The notes beneath the pieces were generated by a model. It searched no databases. It had not been told where the DNA came from and worked only from the letters and a program-made list of their open reading frames with translations. The position numbers were made by a program, and so were the translations under genes. A DNA stretch of 24,109 nt. Origin: an uncultured Treponema sp. (GTDB lineage Bacteria > Spirochaetota > Spirochaetia > Treponematales > Treponemataceae). How positions within the stretch are numbered: position 1 is the stretch's first letter; the number at the start of each line of letters is the position of its first letter. The stretch lies in assembly GCA_905372235.1 (NCBI GenBank), contig CAJPOF010000034.1, positions 1 to 24,109 of the forward strand, written 5' to 3'. Positions 17,214 to 23,840 of the stretch are shown one piece after another.

Positions 17214-17387
17214 CTTAGAGAATTGCTGTTTATCTGGTTTACACGTGGCAGTTTTATCTGCTAGACTTCTAACAAATGAAAAACGGTCTAAATTTTTGTA
17301 TAAAACAGCTTGACAAGAATAATCGAACAGGTCAAGATTCGCAACTTCGCAATACCTCCGTTTTAAGAGAAATCACATCATATACAA

Positions 17388-17416
17388 CACACGGAAACTA
17401 CCTCCGTGCGTTTTTT
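17388..17416 (+). terminator. Terminator-like hairpin in the leader of the HU-like gene (possible attenuator)
   Basis: CACGGA (17390-17395) pairs with TCCGTG (17403-17408), with one more outer C-G pair past a mismatch, followed by T6 (17411-17416). It lies about 80 bp before the ATG at 17496 and downstream of the only good promoter candidate. It could trim transcription of the gene, or end a short upstream transcript. Confidence 0.5.
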
Positions 17417-17495
17417 ATTCCACCTGATAATTCCCCTTCGCAGCGGTCTGATAACCGCCGCATGAGGAATAAATAAAGTTTTAGGAGGCTATCAT

Positions 17496-18233
17496 ATGCC
17501 AAAGAAAAAGTTTGTTTGGGAAGTCTATCTTCGCCCGAATCCACTCACAAAAGATAACGACCGCGACCGCATCGCCGACGTTCATTCACACGCGCCAACC
17601 CAGCGTAACGAGGACATCGCGGCTCTAATCACTAAAGAGCGGTCTGAGTTCCGTCCTGAGACAATCCTCAATATCCTGAATATGCGCGATAAAGCAGTTG
17701 TAGGTTTTATCCAAGACGGATTGAGCTTTATGGACGGAGTTTCGCAGATTTCACCCCACGTTTCGGGCGTCTGGGAGACTGAAAACTCTCAGTATGACGA
17801 GAAAATCCACAAGCGCAATGTGGATATGATTCCGACTTCGGAATTGCGTAACGCACTTGATTCAATAACAGTCAAAGTGCTTGGCGCAAAAGAGACGACA
17901 GCAAAAATCTCCGCCGTTACGGATACCGCAAGCGGACTTACCGACGGCACTCTTACAATCGGCGACGACGTTCTTATCGAGGGCGAGAAACTCAAGGTTG
18001 ACGAAAAAGATCCCTTGCAGGGTGTGTTCTTCGTAACGGAAGACGGCACGGAACACAAGACCGAACGCCGACTGTCGCTAAACAAGCCAAGTCAACTCAT
18101 GGCGCGCGTACCAAAGAATATGCCTGAAGGCAAAGTTACGATAAAAGTGCGGACAAAATATTCGGGCAGTGGAGCGCCATTGAAAGAAATGCGAGAACTA
18201 GTTTTCCAATATCCCTGCATCGCAAAGGCGTAA
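17496..18233 (+). CDS. HU-like DNA-binding protein with C-terminal DUF4469 (Ig-like) domain
   Basis: 245 residues, no signal peptide, so cytoplasmic. Residues 1-115 resemble the HU-family DNA-binding domain found in Bacteroidetes-type proteins (start VWEVYLRPNPLTKDNDRDRIADV, then ETILNILNMRDKAVVGFIQDGLSF and a loop ISPHVSGVW). Residues 125-245 match the DUF4469 Ig-like pattern (LTIGDDVLIEGEKLKV, DPLQGVFFVTEDG, RVPKNMPEGKVTIKVRTKYSG). Its likely role is nucleoid- or site-specific DNA binding; the actual target is unknown. AGGAGG (17483-17488) stands 7 nt before the ATG. The gene is isolated in palindrome-rich DNA: a 26-bp perfect palindrome starts 7 bp after its stop. GC-rich codons such as CGC and GAC are frequent compared with neighbours, which fits acquisition by transfer. 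Confidence 0.85.
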   Translation: MPKKKFVWEVYLRPNPLTKDNDRDRIADVHSHAPTQRNEDIAALITKERSEFRPETILNILNMRDKAVVGFIQDGLSFMDGVSQISPHVSGVWETENSQYDEKIHKRNVDMIPTSELRNALDSITVKVLGAKETTAKISAVTDTASGLTDGTLTIGDDVLIEGEKLKVDEKDPLQGVFFVTEDGTEHKTERRLSLNKPSQLMARVPKNMPEGKVTIKVRTKYSGSGAPLKEMRELVFQYPCIAKA

Positions 18234-18239
18234 TAATTA

Positions 18240-18296
18240 CGAGCCTCTCGCATACAGCTATGCGAGATATTCGCATAGCTGTATGCGAGAGGCTCG
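18240..18296. repeat. 26-bp perfect palindrome
   Basis: Bases 18240-18265 and 18271-18296 are exact reverse complements around the loop GATAT. The arm reads CGAGCCTCTC, then GCATACAGCTATGCGA. The arm next to the loop (TATGCGA with TCGCATA) is repeated in the following units. There is no T-run after it, so it is not an ordinary terminator. Confidence 0.95.
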
Positions 18297-18302
18297 AATA
18301 CC

Positions 18303-18380
18303 GTTATGCGAGATGTTCGCATAGCCTTATGAGAGAGGCTCGTATACCGTTATGCGAGGTATTCGTATAACGGTATACGA
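18303..18380. repeat. Two degenerate copies of the same palindrome family
   Basis: Unit 2: GTTATGCGA (18303-18311) with TCGCATAGC (18317-18325), loop GATGT, one G-T pair. Unit 3: CGTATACCGTTATGCGA (18341-18357) with 18363-18379, loop GGTAT, 17 pairs including one G-T, extended by T18340-A18380. All three units keep a 5-nt loop of pattern GRTRT, and GAGAGGCTCG recurs between them. Confidence 0.85.
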
Positions 18381-18391
18381 AATGTCCACCC

Positions 18392-18417
18392 CGAGTTTTA
18401 CCGGATGGCAAAACTCG
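18392..18417. repeat. Hairpin of the AGTTTT/AAAACT family, copy 1
   Basis: CGAGTTTTACC (18392-18402) faces GGCAAAACTCG (18407-18417) around GGAT, with one A-C mismatch. TATAAA follows directly at 18418-18423. If this is a -10, transcription would start near 18430, at the base of the next nested structure. The best -35 (TTTACC) is only 15 bp away, so the promoter is weakly supported. Confidence 0.7.
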
Positions 18418-18432
18418 TATAAATAGGTCTAT

Positions 18433-18637
18433 TTAGGGAGATTGGGGAACCTTCTGAACCGAGTTTGATTCGGGCGGAAAAGACGGGACTTTGAAAAAGA
18501 ACGTCTCTACCGCCCTCACAAGTTTACCGCAAGCAAACTTGCATAAAAACATCGGCGCAAGGGCGGCGATAGGTTGCACTGTTAACGAACAATAGCAACC
18601 GCCCGTCGTTCTGCCGGGGTTTTCCCTTCCTCCCTAA
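18433..18637 (+). ncRNA. Nested multi-hairpin element in the 5' leader of the lipoprotein gene (unclassified)
   Basis: The outer arms TTAGGGA (18433-18439) and TCCCTAA (18631-18637) close a 205-bp block. Inside are: GGGCGG-AAA-AGACG (18472-18485) with CGTCT-CTA-CCGCCC (18502-18515); CAAGTTT (18519-18525) with AAACTTG (18535-18541); and GGGCGG (18561-18566) with CCGCCC (18599-18604), enclosing TTGC/GCAA and TGTT/AACA helices. The right outer arm CGTTCTGCCGGGG (18607-18619) matches 17183-17195. It could be a cis-acting leader RNA or a DNA element; I match it to no known riboswitch. Confidence 0.5.
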
Positions 18638-18665
18638 GAGGAGAATAATTTGAAAGGAGGGTTCT

Positions 18666-19463
18666 ATGAAAACCTCAAAAACCATTATGAGTAGAAAAGC
18701 GCTGGCTTTTCTTGGCGCGGCGGCAGTTATGCTTTCCGCAGTATTCATGGCGTCTTGCAAGCCGAATGTCGGCGGCTCTTCCGGCGGCGGAGTTACCTAC
18801 AAAGCGGGAGATATTGTACTTTCCGACAAGAGCGTTGTGGAAAAAGACGCCTACAAAGCAATAGACACTACTAATCCGCCTGTTGGCGTTGTCTGTTGCT
18901 ACACTGGCAACTCCCCAAGGATGATTGCTCTGCATTCAAGCGATAGCAATTTGCGGTGGGCAAAAGACGGCAGCACCGGTTACAATACGAAGTTTGAGGG
19001 CATTATCTGTACGCAAACGGGAAGCGGAGCTGCCTTGACTGCAACGTTCACGGACGACACTGACGGAAGCGACAACTGGAAGTTCATAAAGTCCAAGGAC
19101 GATGTAGGAACGGTGGATGCTGTGGTTGCGGAGAACTATCCCGCGTTCAATTGGGTCAATGAGTACAACACAAAGTACGCCGACAAACTGAAACATGAAA
19201 ACTTTGACTGGTATATGCCGAGCATTGCGGAGCTGTGCGAGGTATATAAGAACCGTTCTGCAATCGATGCAAGCCTTGCAAAAATACACGGTCTTGAAAA
19301 CGGCAGCGGCTATGCCGATGAAAAACTTGTAAATAGCCGGTATTGGTCGTCGTCGCAGTATTCCAGCGACATTTATGCGTGGCTTGTGTATTTCAGTGAC
19401 GGCAACGTGGACTTCAATTTCAAGGACCGCAATGTTAGGGTATGTTGTCTGGCAAAACTGTAA
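18666..19463 (+). CDS. Lipoprotein with DUF1566/Lcl-like C-type-lectin-fold domain; possible hypervariable C-terminus
   Basis: 265 residues. The signal peptide ends in VFMASC (Cys31), followed by a Gly/Ser spacer, so it is an outer-surface or periplasmic lipoprotein. The body resembles DUF1566/Lcl-like domains: FDWYMPSIAELCEVYKNR is the usual W-x-x-PS-x-x-EL block, and YWSSSQ ... YAWLVYFSDG ... NVRVCCLAKL is the C-terminal block. In Legionella and other bacteria this fold is a target of diversity-generating retroelements, with the last 40 residues variable. Here that stretch is rich in NNY codons (TAT, AGC, GAC, ATT, TTC, AAT), as adenine mutagenesis of an AAY-rich template would give; no template or reverse transcriptase is present. 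AAGGAGG is 5 nt before the ATG. Function is probably ligand or host-surface binding. Confidence 0.85.
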   Translation: MKTSKTIMSRKALAFLGAAAVMLSAVFMASCKPNVGGSSGGGVTYKAGDIVLSDKSVVEKDAYKAIDTTNPPVGVVCCYTGNSPRMIALHSSDSNLRWAKDGSTGYNTKFEGIICTQTGSGAALTATFTDDTDGSDNWKFIKSKDDVGTVDAVVAENYPAFNWVNEYNTKYADKLKHENFDWYMPSIAELCEVYKNRSAIDASLAKIHGLENGSGYADEKLVNSRYWSSSQYSSDIYAWLVYFSDGNVDFNFKDRNVRVCCLAKL

Positions 19464-19478
19464 GGCAGGCGGATGCAC

Positions 19479-19563
19479 GGGCGGACATTTTAACGCATTG
19501 GTAACTAGATAATCGCTCTTATGTCCGTCCCACGAATCGGACGGTTCGTCCGATTCGTGCAAG
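19479..19563. repeat. 85-bp structured direct repeat, copy A
   Basis: GGGCGGACAT (19479-19488) pairs with ATGTCCGTCC (19521-19530, one G-T). The 13-bp perfect hairpin CACGAATCGGACG (19531-19543), loop GTT, ends at 19559. The copy shares GATAATCGCTCTTATGTCCG and the whole following hairpin with copy B. It begins 16 bp after the lipoprotein stop codon. Confidence 0.9.
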
Positions 19564-19573
19564 ATGTCTTATG

Positions 19574-19599
19574 CTAGTTTTGCCTAATGGCAAAACTAG
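19574..19599. repeat. Hairpin of the AGTTTT/AAAACT family, copy 3
   Basis: CTAGTTTTGCC (19574-19584) and GGCAAAACTAG (19589-19599) form a perfect 11-bp stem with loop TAAT. The string GGCAAAACT also ends the lipoprotein gene (19451-19459) and occurs at 18407. Confidence 0.9.
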
Positions 19600-19600
19600 T

Positions 19601-19650
19601 GCAGGCGGAAACGCAATTATGTCATTCAAACATAGATAGCAACCGCCTGC
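19601..19650. repeat. Hairpin GCAGGCGG/CCGCCTGC
   Basis: GCAGGCGG (19601-19608) pairs with CCGCCTGC (19643-19650), with an inner ATGT/ACAT helix. A second left arm with the same sequence exists at 19465-19472, so alternative pairing around copy A is possible. ATAGCAACCGCC (19636-19647) is also found at 18592-18603, inside the lipoprotein leader. Confidence 0.75.
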
Positions 19651-19668
19651 AAGAAAACTTGGGGCAGC

Positions 19669-19753
19669 GGGCGGACATATTAATGTGTTGTTAAACCGAT
19701 AATCGCTCTTATGTCCGCCCCACGAATCGGACGGTTCGTCCGATTCGTGCAAG
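19669..19753. repeat. 85-bp structured direct repeat, copy B, enclosed in a further stem
   Basis: GGGCGGACAT (19669-19678) pairs perfectly with ATGTCCGCCC (19711-19720), and the 13-bp hairpin of copy A recurs exactly at 19721-19749. An outer helix, GGGCAGCGG (19662-19670) with CCGCTGCCC (19759-19767), closes the unit into a three-way junction. The copies are 190 bp apart. Confidence 0.9.
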
Positions 19754-19786
19754 TTTCACCGCTGCCCTTCTACATAATTCGCCGTG

Positions 19787-19815
19787 TTGAGCTTCTTGAT
19801 GTTCTATTTTATACT
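19787..19815 (+). promoter_or_regulatory. Promoter of the M16 peptidase operon
   Basis: TTGAGC (19787-19792) and TATACT (19810-19815) are exactly 17 bp apart. The start near 19822 gives a 24-nt leader containing GGAG (19836-19839). This also rules out the longer frame from 19711. Confidence 0.85.
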
Positions 19816-19845
19816 GATTCTCGATTTTTAAGTTTGGAGCGTCAG

Positions 19846-21285
19846 ATGAAAAAAGTCGGCATCGTTTTTTTGCTTGGGTTTTTGTTTGTTCAGATTCCGT
19901 ATGCGCAGAAAACTCCCGTAGAAAATCTATATGAATACAGGCTTTCGAACGGACTTACGCTTTTTGTGGCGGAAAATCACGCAGTTCCGCTAACTTATAT
20001 AGAAATCGCTGTCCGTTGCGGTTCTTACACGCAGGAAAAAGAGAACACGGGGCTTTTTCATCTTTACGAACACATGATGTTCAAGGGAAACAGCCTTTTT
20101 AAGAATGCCGCCGAAGTTACAAACGCTTTGACAAGGCTTGGGGTTTCCGGGTGGAACGGCACTACCGACCTTGAATGCGTGAACTACTATTTTACAGTTC
20201 CTTCTTCCGTAACAAAAAAAGGGCTTGAATTCTGGTCGGCGGCTATCCGAAGTCCGCTTTTGGACAAGAACGAACTTGAAAACGAAAAGAAAGTCGTTAT
20301 TTCCGAAATAAACGGGAACTTTTCTTCTCCGTCCAGAATCCTTACGAATTTTGAGTCAAGGACGATTTTTTCGGATTCTCCGTGGAAGATGGACCCGTCC
20401 GGCTCTGTTCCGGTTGTGCAGAACGCCACCGTACAAAATCTTTTGGACATTCAGAAAGCCTTTTACATTCCGAACAATTCTGCGCTTTTTGTCAGCGGAG
20501 ACGTGGAACACGAAAAAGTCTACAAAATGGTGGACGAGATTTTCGGCGGCTGGAAAAAAGGCGAGAATCCTTTCAAGAACGGTTTTCCGTCCCATTCAAA
20601 GACTCCTTTTTCAAAAACCTATTTTTGCGTCATGCCGTTTGACAGCATTTCCGAAGAGATTGCCCGGATTTCCGTGAAATACCGAGGACCGGACGCCGCT
20701 TTTGAAAGGGAGGACACGTATGCGATGGATATCTTTACGGAATGTCTTTCAAATCCGTCCGGTAAATTCAAAAAATCGATTTTTGCGGACGAGTATATCG
20801 AATCTCCTTCCGCAGAATATGTTTCACAGGGCTACCTTACAAGGCGGACATGCGGAACATTCAGCGTGAATGTTGTGGTAACCAATCCCGAAAAGGAACT
20901 TTCGGAGCGGGCAAAGTATTTTTCGTCCCGACTTCCCGAACTTTTGAAAGCCGCCGCTGATTCAATCACCGAGGAAGACATCGCCCGTACGGTCGTAAAA
21001 CTTCAGGATTCGAATATTTACACCAACGAGACAGCCCAAGGGATTCTTAGAAACGTCAGATTTTGGTGGACGGTCGCCGACGAGGACTACGCATTTACGT
21101 ACGACAAAAAAATGTCGGAAGTAAAGGCGGCGGAAATCCGCAATGTCGTCGAAAAATACATAAAAGGGAAAAATCCGCTTGTAACCGTCCTTGTAAATCC
21201 TAAAGTCTACGAAAAAACAAAGAAATCGTTCATGGAAGCGGGCTTTACCGAAATAAAAAGTGACAATGCGTTTTGGTTCAAATGA
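19846..21285 (+). CDS. M16-family zinc metallopeptidase (catalytic subunit), exported
   Basis: 479 residues counted from ATG 19846, chosen because it has GGAG 6 nt upstream, follows the promoter and opens a signal peptide (KKVGIVFLLGFLFVQIPYAQ). The M16 inverted zinc motif is intact: His72, Glu75 and His76 in LFHLYEHMMFKGN, with Glu147 and Glu154 in ENEKKVVISE as the conserved distal glutamates (Glu154 the likely third ligand). N-terminal and C-terminal M16 halves are both present. It probably degrades or processes peptides in the periplasm. The next gene starts 11 bp after its stop and encodes a motif-less M16 protein, so the two likely form a heterodimer like mitochondrial processing peptidase or bacterial M16B pairs. 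Substrate unknown. Confidence 0.92.
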   Translation: MKKVGIVFLLGFLFVQIPYAQKTPVENLYEYRLSNGLTLFVAENHAVPLTYIEIAVRCGSYTQEKENTGLFHLYEHMMFKGNSLFKNAAEVTNALTRLGVSGWNGTTDLECVNYYFTVPSSVTKKGLEFWSAAIRSPLLDKNELENEKKVVISEINGNFSSPSRILTNFESRTIFSDSPWKMDPSGSVPVVQNATVQNLLDIQKAFYIPNNSALFVSGDVEHEKVYKMVDEIFGGWKKGENPFKNGFPSHSKTPFSKTYFCVMPFDSISEEIARISVKYRGPDAAFEREDTYAMDIFTECLSNPSGKFKKSIFADEYIESPSAEYVSQGYLTRRTCGTFSVNVVVTNPEKELSERAKYFSSRLPELLKAAADSITEEDIARTVVKLQDSNIYTNETAQGILRNVRFWWTVADEDYAFTYDKKMSEVKAAEIRNVVEKYIKGKNPLVTVLVNPKVYEKTKKSFMEAGFTEIKSDNAFWFK

Positions 21286-21296
21286 GCGGGGTAAAA

Positions 21297-22676
21297 ATGA
21301 GGAAAAATGATTTTTTAAGCTTTGAGCGGCTTTTGATTTTCGCCGCGTTCTTTTGCTTTTCGCTTTTTTCGGGCTTCGCCGAAGTCCGAAAATTCAGTCT
21401 TTCAAATGGAATTCCTGTTTTTATAAAAGAACTCAAGGGAAATAGAATCGCTTCGCTTTATTTTGCGTTCGACGGGGGCGTCGTCTATCTTGAGCCGCAG
21501 GACTCCGGACTGGAAGATGCGCTTATGAAAATGCTTGTTTCAGGCTCTAAAAAATATTCCTACAATGAAAATCAGGATTTTTTTTACGAAAAACAGTCCG
21601 CTTTTTCTTCGGTTTCTTGGAACGAAGGAAGCGCGGTTTCGATGGTCAGCATCGACAAGTATTTCGGCCTGACATTCGCCCGCTTTGTGGACGGCTTTTT
21701 GAATCCCGCTTACGGAAAAAACGAATATGAATCCATGATGCGTTCCTATCGCCTTGAAATCCAGGACACGATGAACGAACCTTCTTCGCTGGCTTTTTAT
21801 TATGCGGACGAGCGGAACTACGCTTCCCATCCTTACGCCACTTCCTGCACGCCGACTGAAAAATCCCTTGAAAATATAACCGTAAAAAACATGAAGACCT
21901 TGCACAAAAAATTGCTTGACGCAAGAAGAATCAAAGTGTTCGCCGCAGGGAATTTTGATGCGGAAGAACTTTTGGCGAATCTTGAGAACACTTTGGGGAA
22001 AATCGGAAAAAAATCTTATCCGATTCGAAGCAAGGAAGTCCCGCCAATTAAAATCGGTGGGAAAAACGAGTTTTTTGTCCACTCAAGTTCCCAGGGAACG
22101 GGATTCCTTCTTAGAACGTTTGAAAGTCCGGGCTACCGTTCGGACGACTATATTCCGGCTATTCTTGCATCGAACGTCTATTCCGACATATTGTACAATG
22201 TCGTCCGAGAAAAATGGGGGATTTGCTATTCTCCGAGTTCCGGAATTCTTTCAAGCAGCGCAGGTTACGGCTACGAATATCTTTACAGAACATCGGATTT
22301 TGAAAAATTCCCGGAAGCCTTGGACGAGGCTCGGAAAATCATGCTAAGCGGAAAAACGATTGCAGGAAAAGACGCACCCGGAAACTATATCCTTGAGCCG
22401 CTGGAAAACAAAATCGAAGGCTACAGAAACAGTTACGTCAACCGAAAATACCAGCGGGAAACAACCACGAATTCGGTTGCGCTCAGAATGTGCGGAAGTT
22501 TTCTTGCCTTTGGCGATGCAGAGGCTTCGGACAAGTTTACGGAGATTGCGCTGAACACAAACGTTGAGAGCATAAAAGCCGCCTTTGAAAAATACTGGAC
22601 AAAAAGCCCAAGCCGCTGGTTCTGTGTTACAGGTCCAGACAACAAAAAAACGGTTGAGACCACGCTGGAACAATAA
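21297..22676 (+). CDS. M16-family protein lacking the zinc motif (non-catalytic partner), exported
   Basis: 459 residues from ATG 21297, which has GCGGGG 5 nt upstream. An overlapping ATG at 21282 (ATGA with the previous stop) and a TTG at 21273 are alternatives. The signal peptide (LLIFAAFFCFSLFSGFA) is followed by an M16 N-terminal domain (FSLSNGIPVFIKE). Where HxxEH should be the sequence reads SGLEDALMKM, so no zinc can be bound there. The C-terminal half has the usual partner-subunit features (VREKWGICYSPSSG). It is co-transcribed with the active M16 gene and translationally close to it, which supports an active/inactive pair. Confidence 0.88.
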   Translation: MRKNDFLSFERLLIFAAFFCFSLFSGFAEVRKFSLSNGIPVFIKELKGNRIASLYFAFDGGVVYLEPQDSGLEDALMKMLVSGSKKYSYNENQDFFYEKQSAFSSVSWNEGSAVSMVSIDKYFGLTFARFVDGFLNPAYGKNEYESMMRSYRLEIQDTMNEPSSLAFYYADERNYASHPYATSCTPTEKSLENITVKNMKTLHKKLLDARRIKVFAAGNFDAEELLANLENTLGKIGKKSYPIRSKEVPPIKIGGKNEFFVHSSSQGTGFLLRTFESPGYRSDDYIPAILASNVYSDILYNVVREKWGICYSPSSGILSSSAGYGYEYLYRTSDFEKFPEALDEARKIMLSGKTIAGKDAPGNYILEPLENKIEGYRNSYVNRKYQRETTTNSVALRMCGSFLAFGDAEASDKFTEIALNTNVESIKAAFEKYWTKSPSRWFCVTGPDNKKTVETTLEQ

Positions 22677-22820
22677 GCCAAGTTTTTATGTTTCTGCACT
22701 AAAATATCAGCTGAAGGAATGGCAAGTTTTTTGCCGCAAAATAATTTTCTTCCGAAGCGGAATTGCAATTCTCGAAAAGCGGCGCACTTTTATGTACATA
22801 AAAAAACTTCCGACTTGGAA

Positions 22821-23840
22821 TCATATTTTTATAACGCACATGACCGGAAGATGGTCGGAAAATCCTTGACCGCTAAAGATTTTGTATCGCTTGGGAATAC
22901 CTTCTTCGCTAGCCCATTCATCAAGTTGGGGCGCAAATTGCAGCAAGCAGATATTTTCGGGAACAAAAAAATGATCTATACGCTCGAATCTTTCCCTGAA
23001 ATAGTACGAACCCGGGAAAACCAAATTTCCGTCCTCTTTTATCCATGGATTTTTTAGCCTAACGCCATCTCCCCTTGAAAAATCGTCGGCATTTGAATCG
23101 GACTTAAAAGCGATTTCATTTTTCTTTCGTAAAATTATGTCGTTTCCGTCCCGAAAAAATTCTTCTATGTCTCGATTGAAGTCTCCGCAGGCTATGACTT
23201 TTTCTTTTTGAGAAAGGCTTTCTTCAAAAAGATTTGAAAGCAACGCTTCCTGCCAGTTGCGCCACGTCTCGGATTCCTGCGCACCTCCCGACTTTGATTT
23301 CCAGTGGTTCACAAGAATTGTAAGGCTTTCGTCCCCGGTCTGAACTGTGGTTTTCATGATTGGGCGCATGGCAGGCTGCCTTGATTTTTCCGTTTTTATG
23401 TCAAGGTTATGAACGGTAACGCTAAGTATCGGAAGCCTTGAAATCACCGCACAGCCTATTGAATCTCCCGGATTTTTGCAAAACGTTGCGTAATTCCAGC
23501 CTTTTGCCTGATTCCAGCTGCAATCTTGCAGACGGTTTGAAATGTCCACTAAAACCGCCTGATTTTCTATTTCCTCAAGGACATAGATATCAGCCTTCAT
23601 TTTTTTTATTGCGGCGCAAAGCCGTTCCACTCGTACTTCGTATGCCGTTTTGTTCCATTTTTGGTTCTTTTTGAACTCCTTGTATTCAGGGCCTTCCGTT
23701 GTTGCGTCAAAAAAGCATTGCGCATTCCAATTTACAATGCAGACGTTTTTTTGCGGAGCGGACAAAGCCGAGCAACCTGCAAAAACCAGCAGAAAACAAA
23801 CTATAAGAAAAGAAAACGAAAACCTTATCGATTTTTTCAT
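22821..23840 (-). CDS. Endonuclease/exonuclease/phosphatase-family lipoprotein
   Basis: 339 residues. The signal peptide ends in lipobox VFAGC (Cys23), so the enzyme sits outside the cytoplasm. All EEP superfamily blocks are seen in order: NWNAQCFF (Asn39), LEEIEN (metal ligand Glu90), NHWKSKSGG, ACGDFNRD and the terminal SDHLPV with catalytic Asp and His. This family includes DNase I-like nucleases, phosphodiesterases and sphingomyelinases; the sequence does not decide which. A secreted nuclease for nucleotide scavenging, or for digesting DNA outside the cell, is plausible. GGAGG stands 5 nt before ATG 23840. It converges on the M16 operon with a 144-bp gap in which only a weak GGCAA/TTGCC hairpin (22721-22735) is visible. 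Confidence 0.9.
   Translation of the reverse strand: MKKSIRFSFSFLIVCFLLVFAGCSALSAPQKNVCIVNWNAQCFFDATTEGPEYKEFKKNQKWNKTAYEVRVERLCAAIKKMKADIYVLEEIENQAVLVDISNRLQDCSWNQAKGWNYATFCKNPGDSIGCAVISRLPILSVTVHNLDIKTEKSRQPAMRPIMKTTVQTGDESLTILVNHWKSKSGGAQESETWRNWQEALLSNLFEESLSQKEKVIACGDFNRDIEEFFRDGNDIILRKKNEIAFKSDSNADDFSRGDGVRLKNPWIKEDGNLVFPGSYYFRERFERIDHFFVPENICLLQFAPQLDEWASEEGIPKRYKIFSGQGFSDHLPVMCVIKI

Larger units (their letters stand above)
16935..17495. other. Gene-free, hairpin-rich left part of the island and leader of the HU-like gene
   Basis: No coding region with a ribosome site is found in these 561 bp. The stretch holds two strong palindromes (17117-17136 and 17162-17213), a candidate promoter with a perfect TTGACA (17310-17315) and weak CAAGAT (17333-17338), a hairpin plus T6 inside the leader (17388-17416), and a small hairpin GCGGT/ACCGC (17443-17458). 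Bases 16940-17110 show nothing I can name. Confidence 0.55.
18234..18665. other. Gene-free structured region between the HU-like and lipoprotein genes
   Basis: These 432 bp are almost wholly palindromic: a three-unit palindrome array (18240-18380), a hairpin at 18392-18417, a TATAAA at 18418-18423, and a nested multi-hairpin block (18433-18637) that ends just before the Shine-Dalgarno AAGGAGG (18654-18660). No coding frame is supported. Confidence 0.7.
19464..19786. other. Gene-free, duplicated hairpin region after the lipoprotein gene
   Basis: This stretch has two copies of an 85-bp structured element (19479-19563 and 19669-19753), with an 11-bp perfect hairpin and a GCAGGCGG/CCGCCTGC helix between them. 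A frame opening at 19711 inside the second copy runs into the M16 gene, but it has no ribosome site and is upstream of that gene's promoter. Confidence 0.7.

Noticed and set aside
17276..17476. Small open frame of 66 codons before the HU-like gene
   Set aside because: No Shine-Dalgarno, it overlaps the promoter candidate and the leader hairpin, and its product has no recognisable features.
18240..18380. CRISPR array
   Set aside because: The repeated units are palindromes in direct succession with no unique spacers of constant length, and no cas gene is present.
18433..19767. Integron attC sites (Treponema denticola carries a chromosomal integron)
   Set aside because: The paired arms with symmetric spacers are reminiscent, but the GTTRRRY/RYYYAAC core sites are not found at the stem ends and no integrase is in the window.
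16940..19785. Complete diversity-generating retroelement
   Set aside because: No reverse transcriptase, accessory gene or template repeat is present; only a possible target gene remains.
19711..19845. N-terminal extension of the M16 peptidase from ATG 19711
   Set aside because: It lies inside a structured repeat, upstream of the promoter at 19787-19815, lacks a ribosome site, and would bury the signal peptide.
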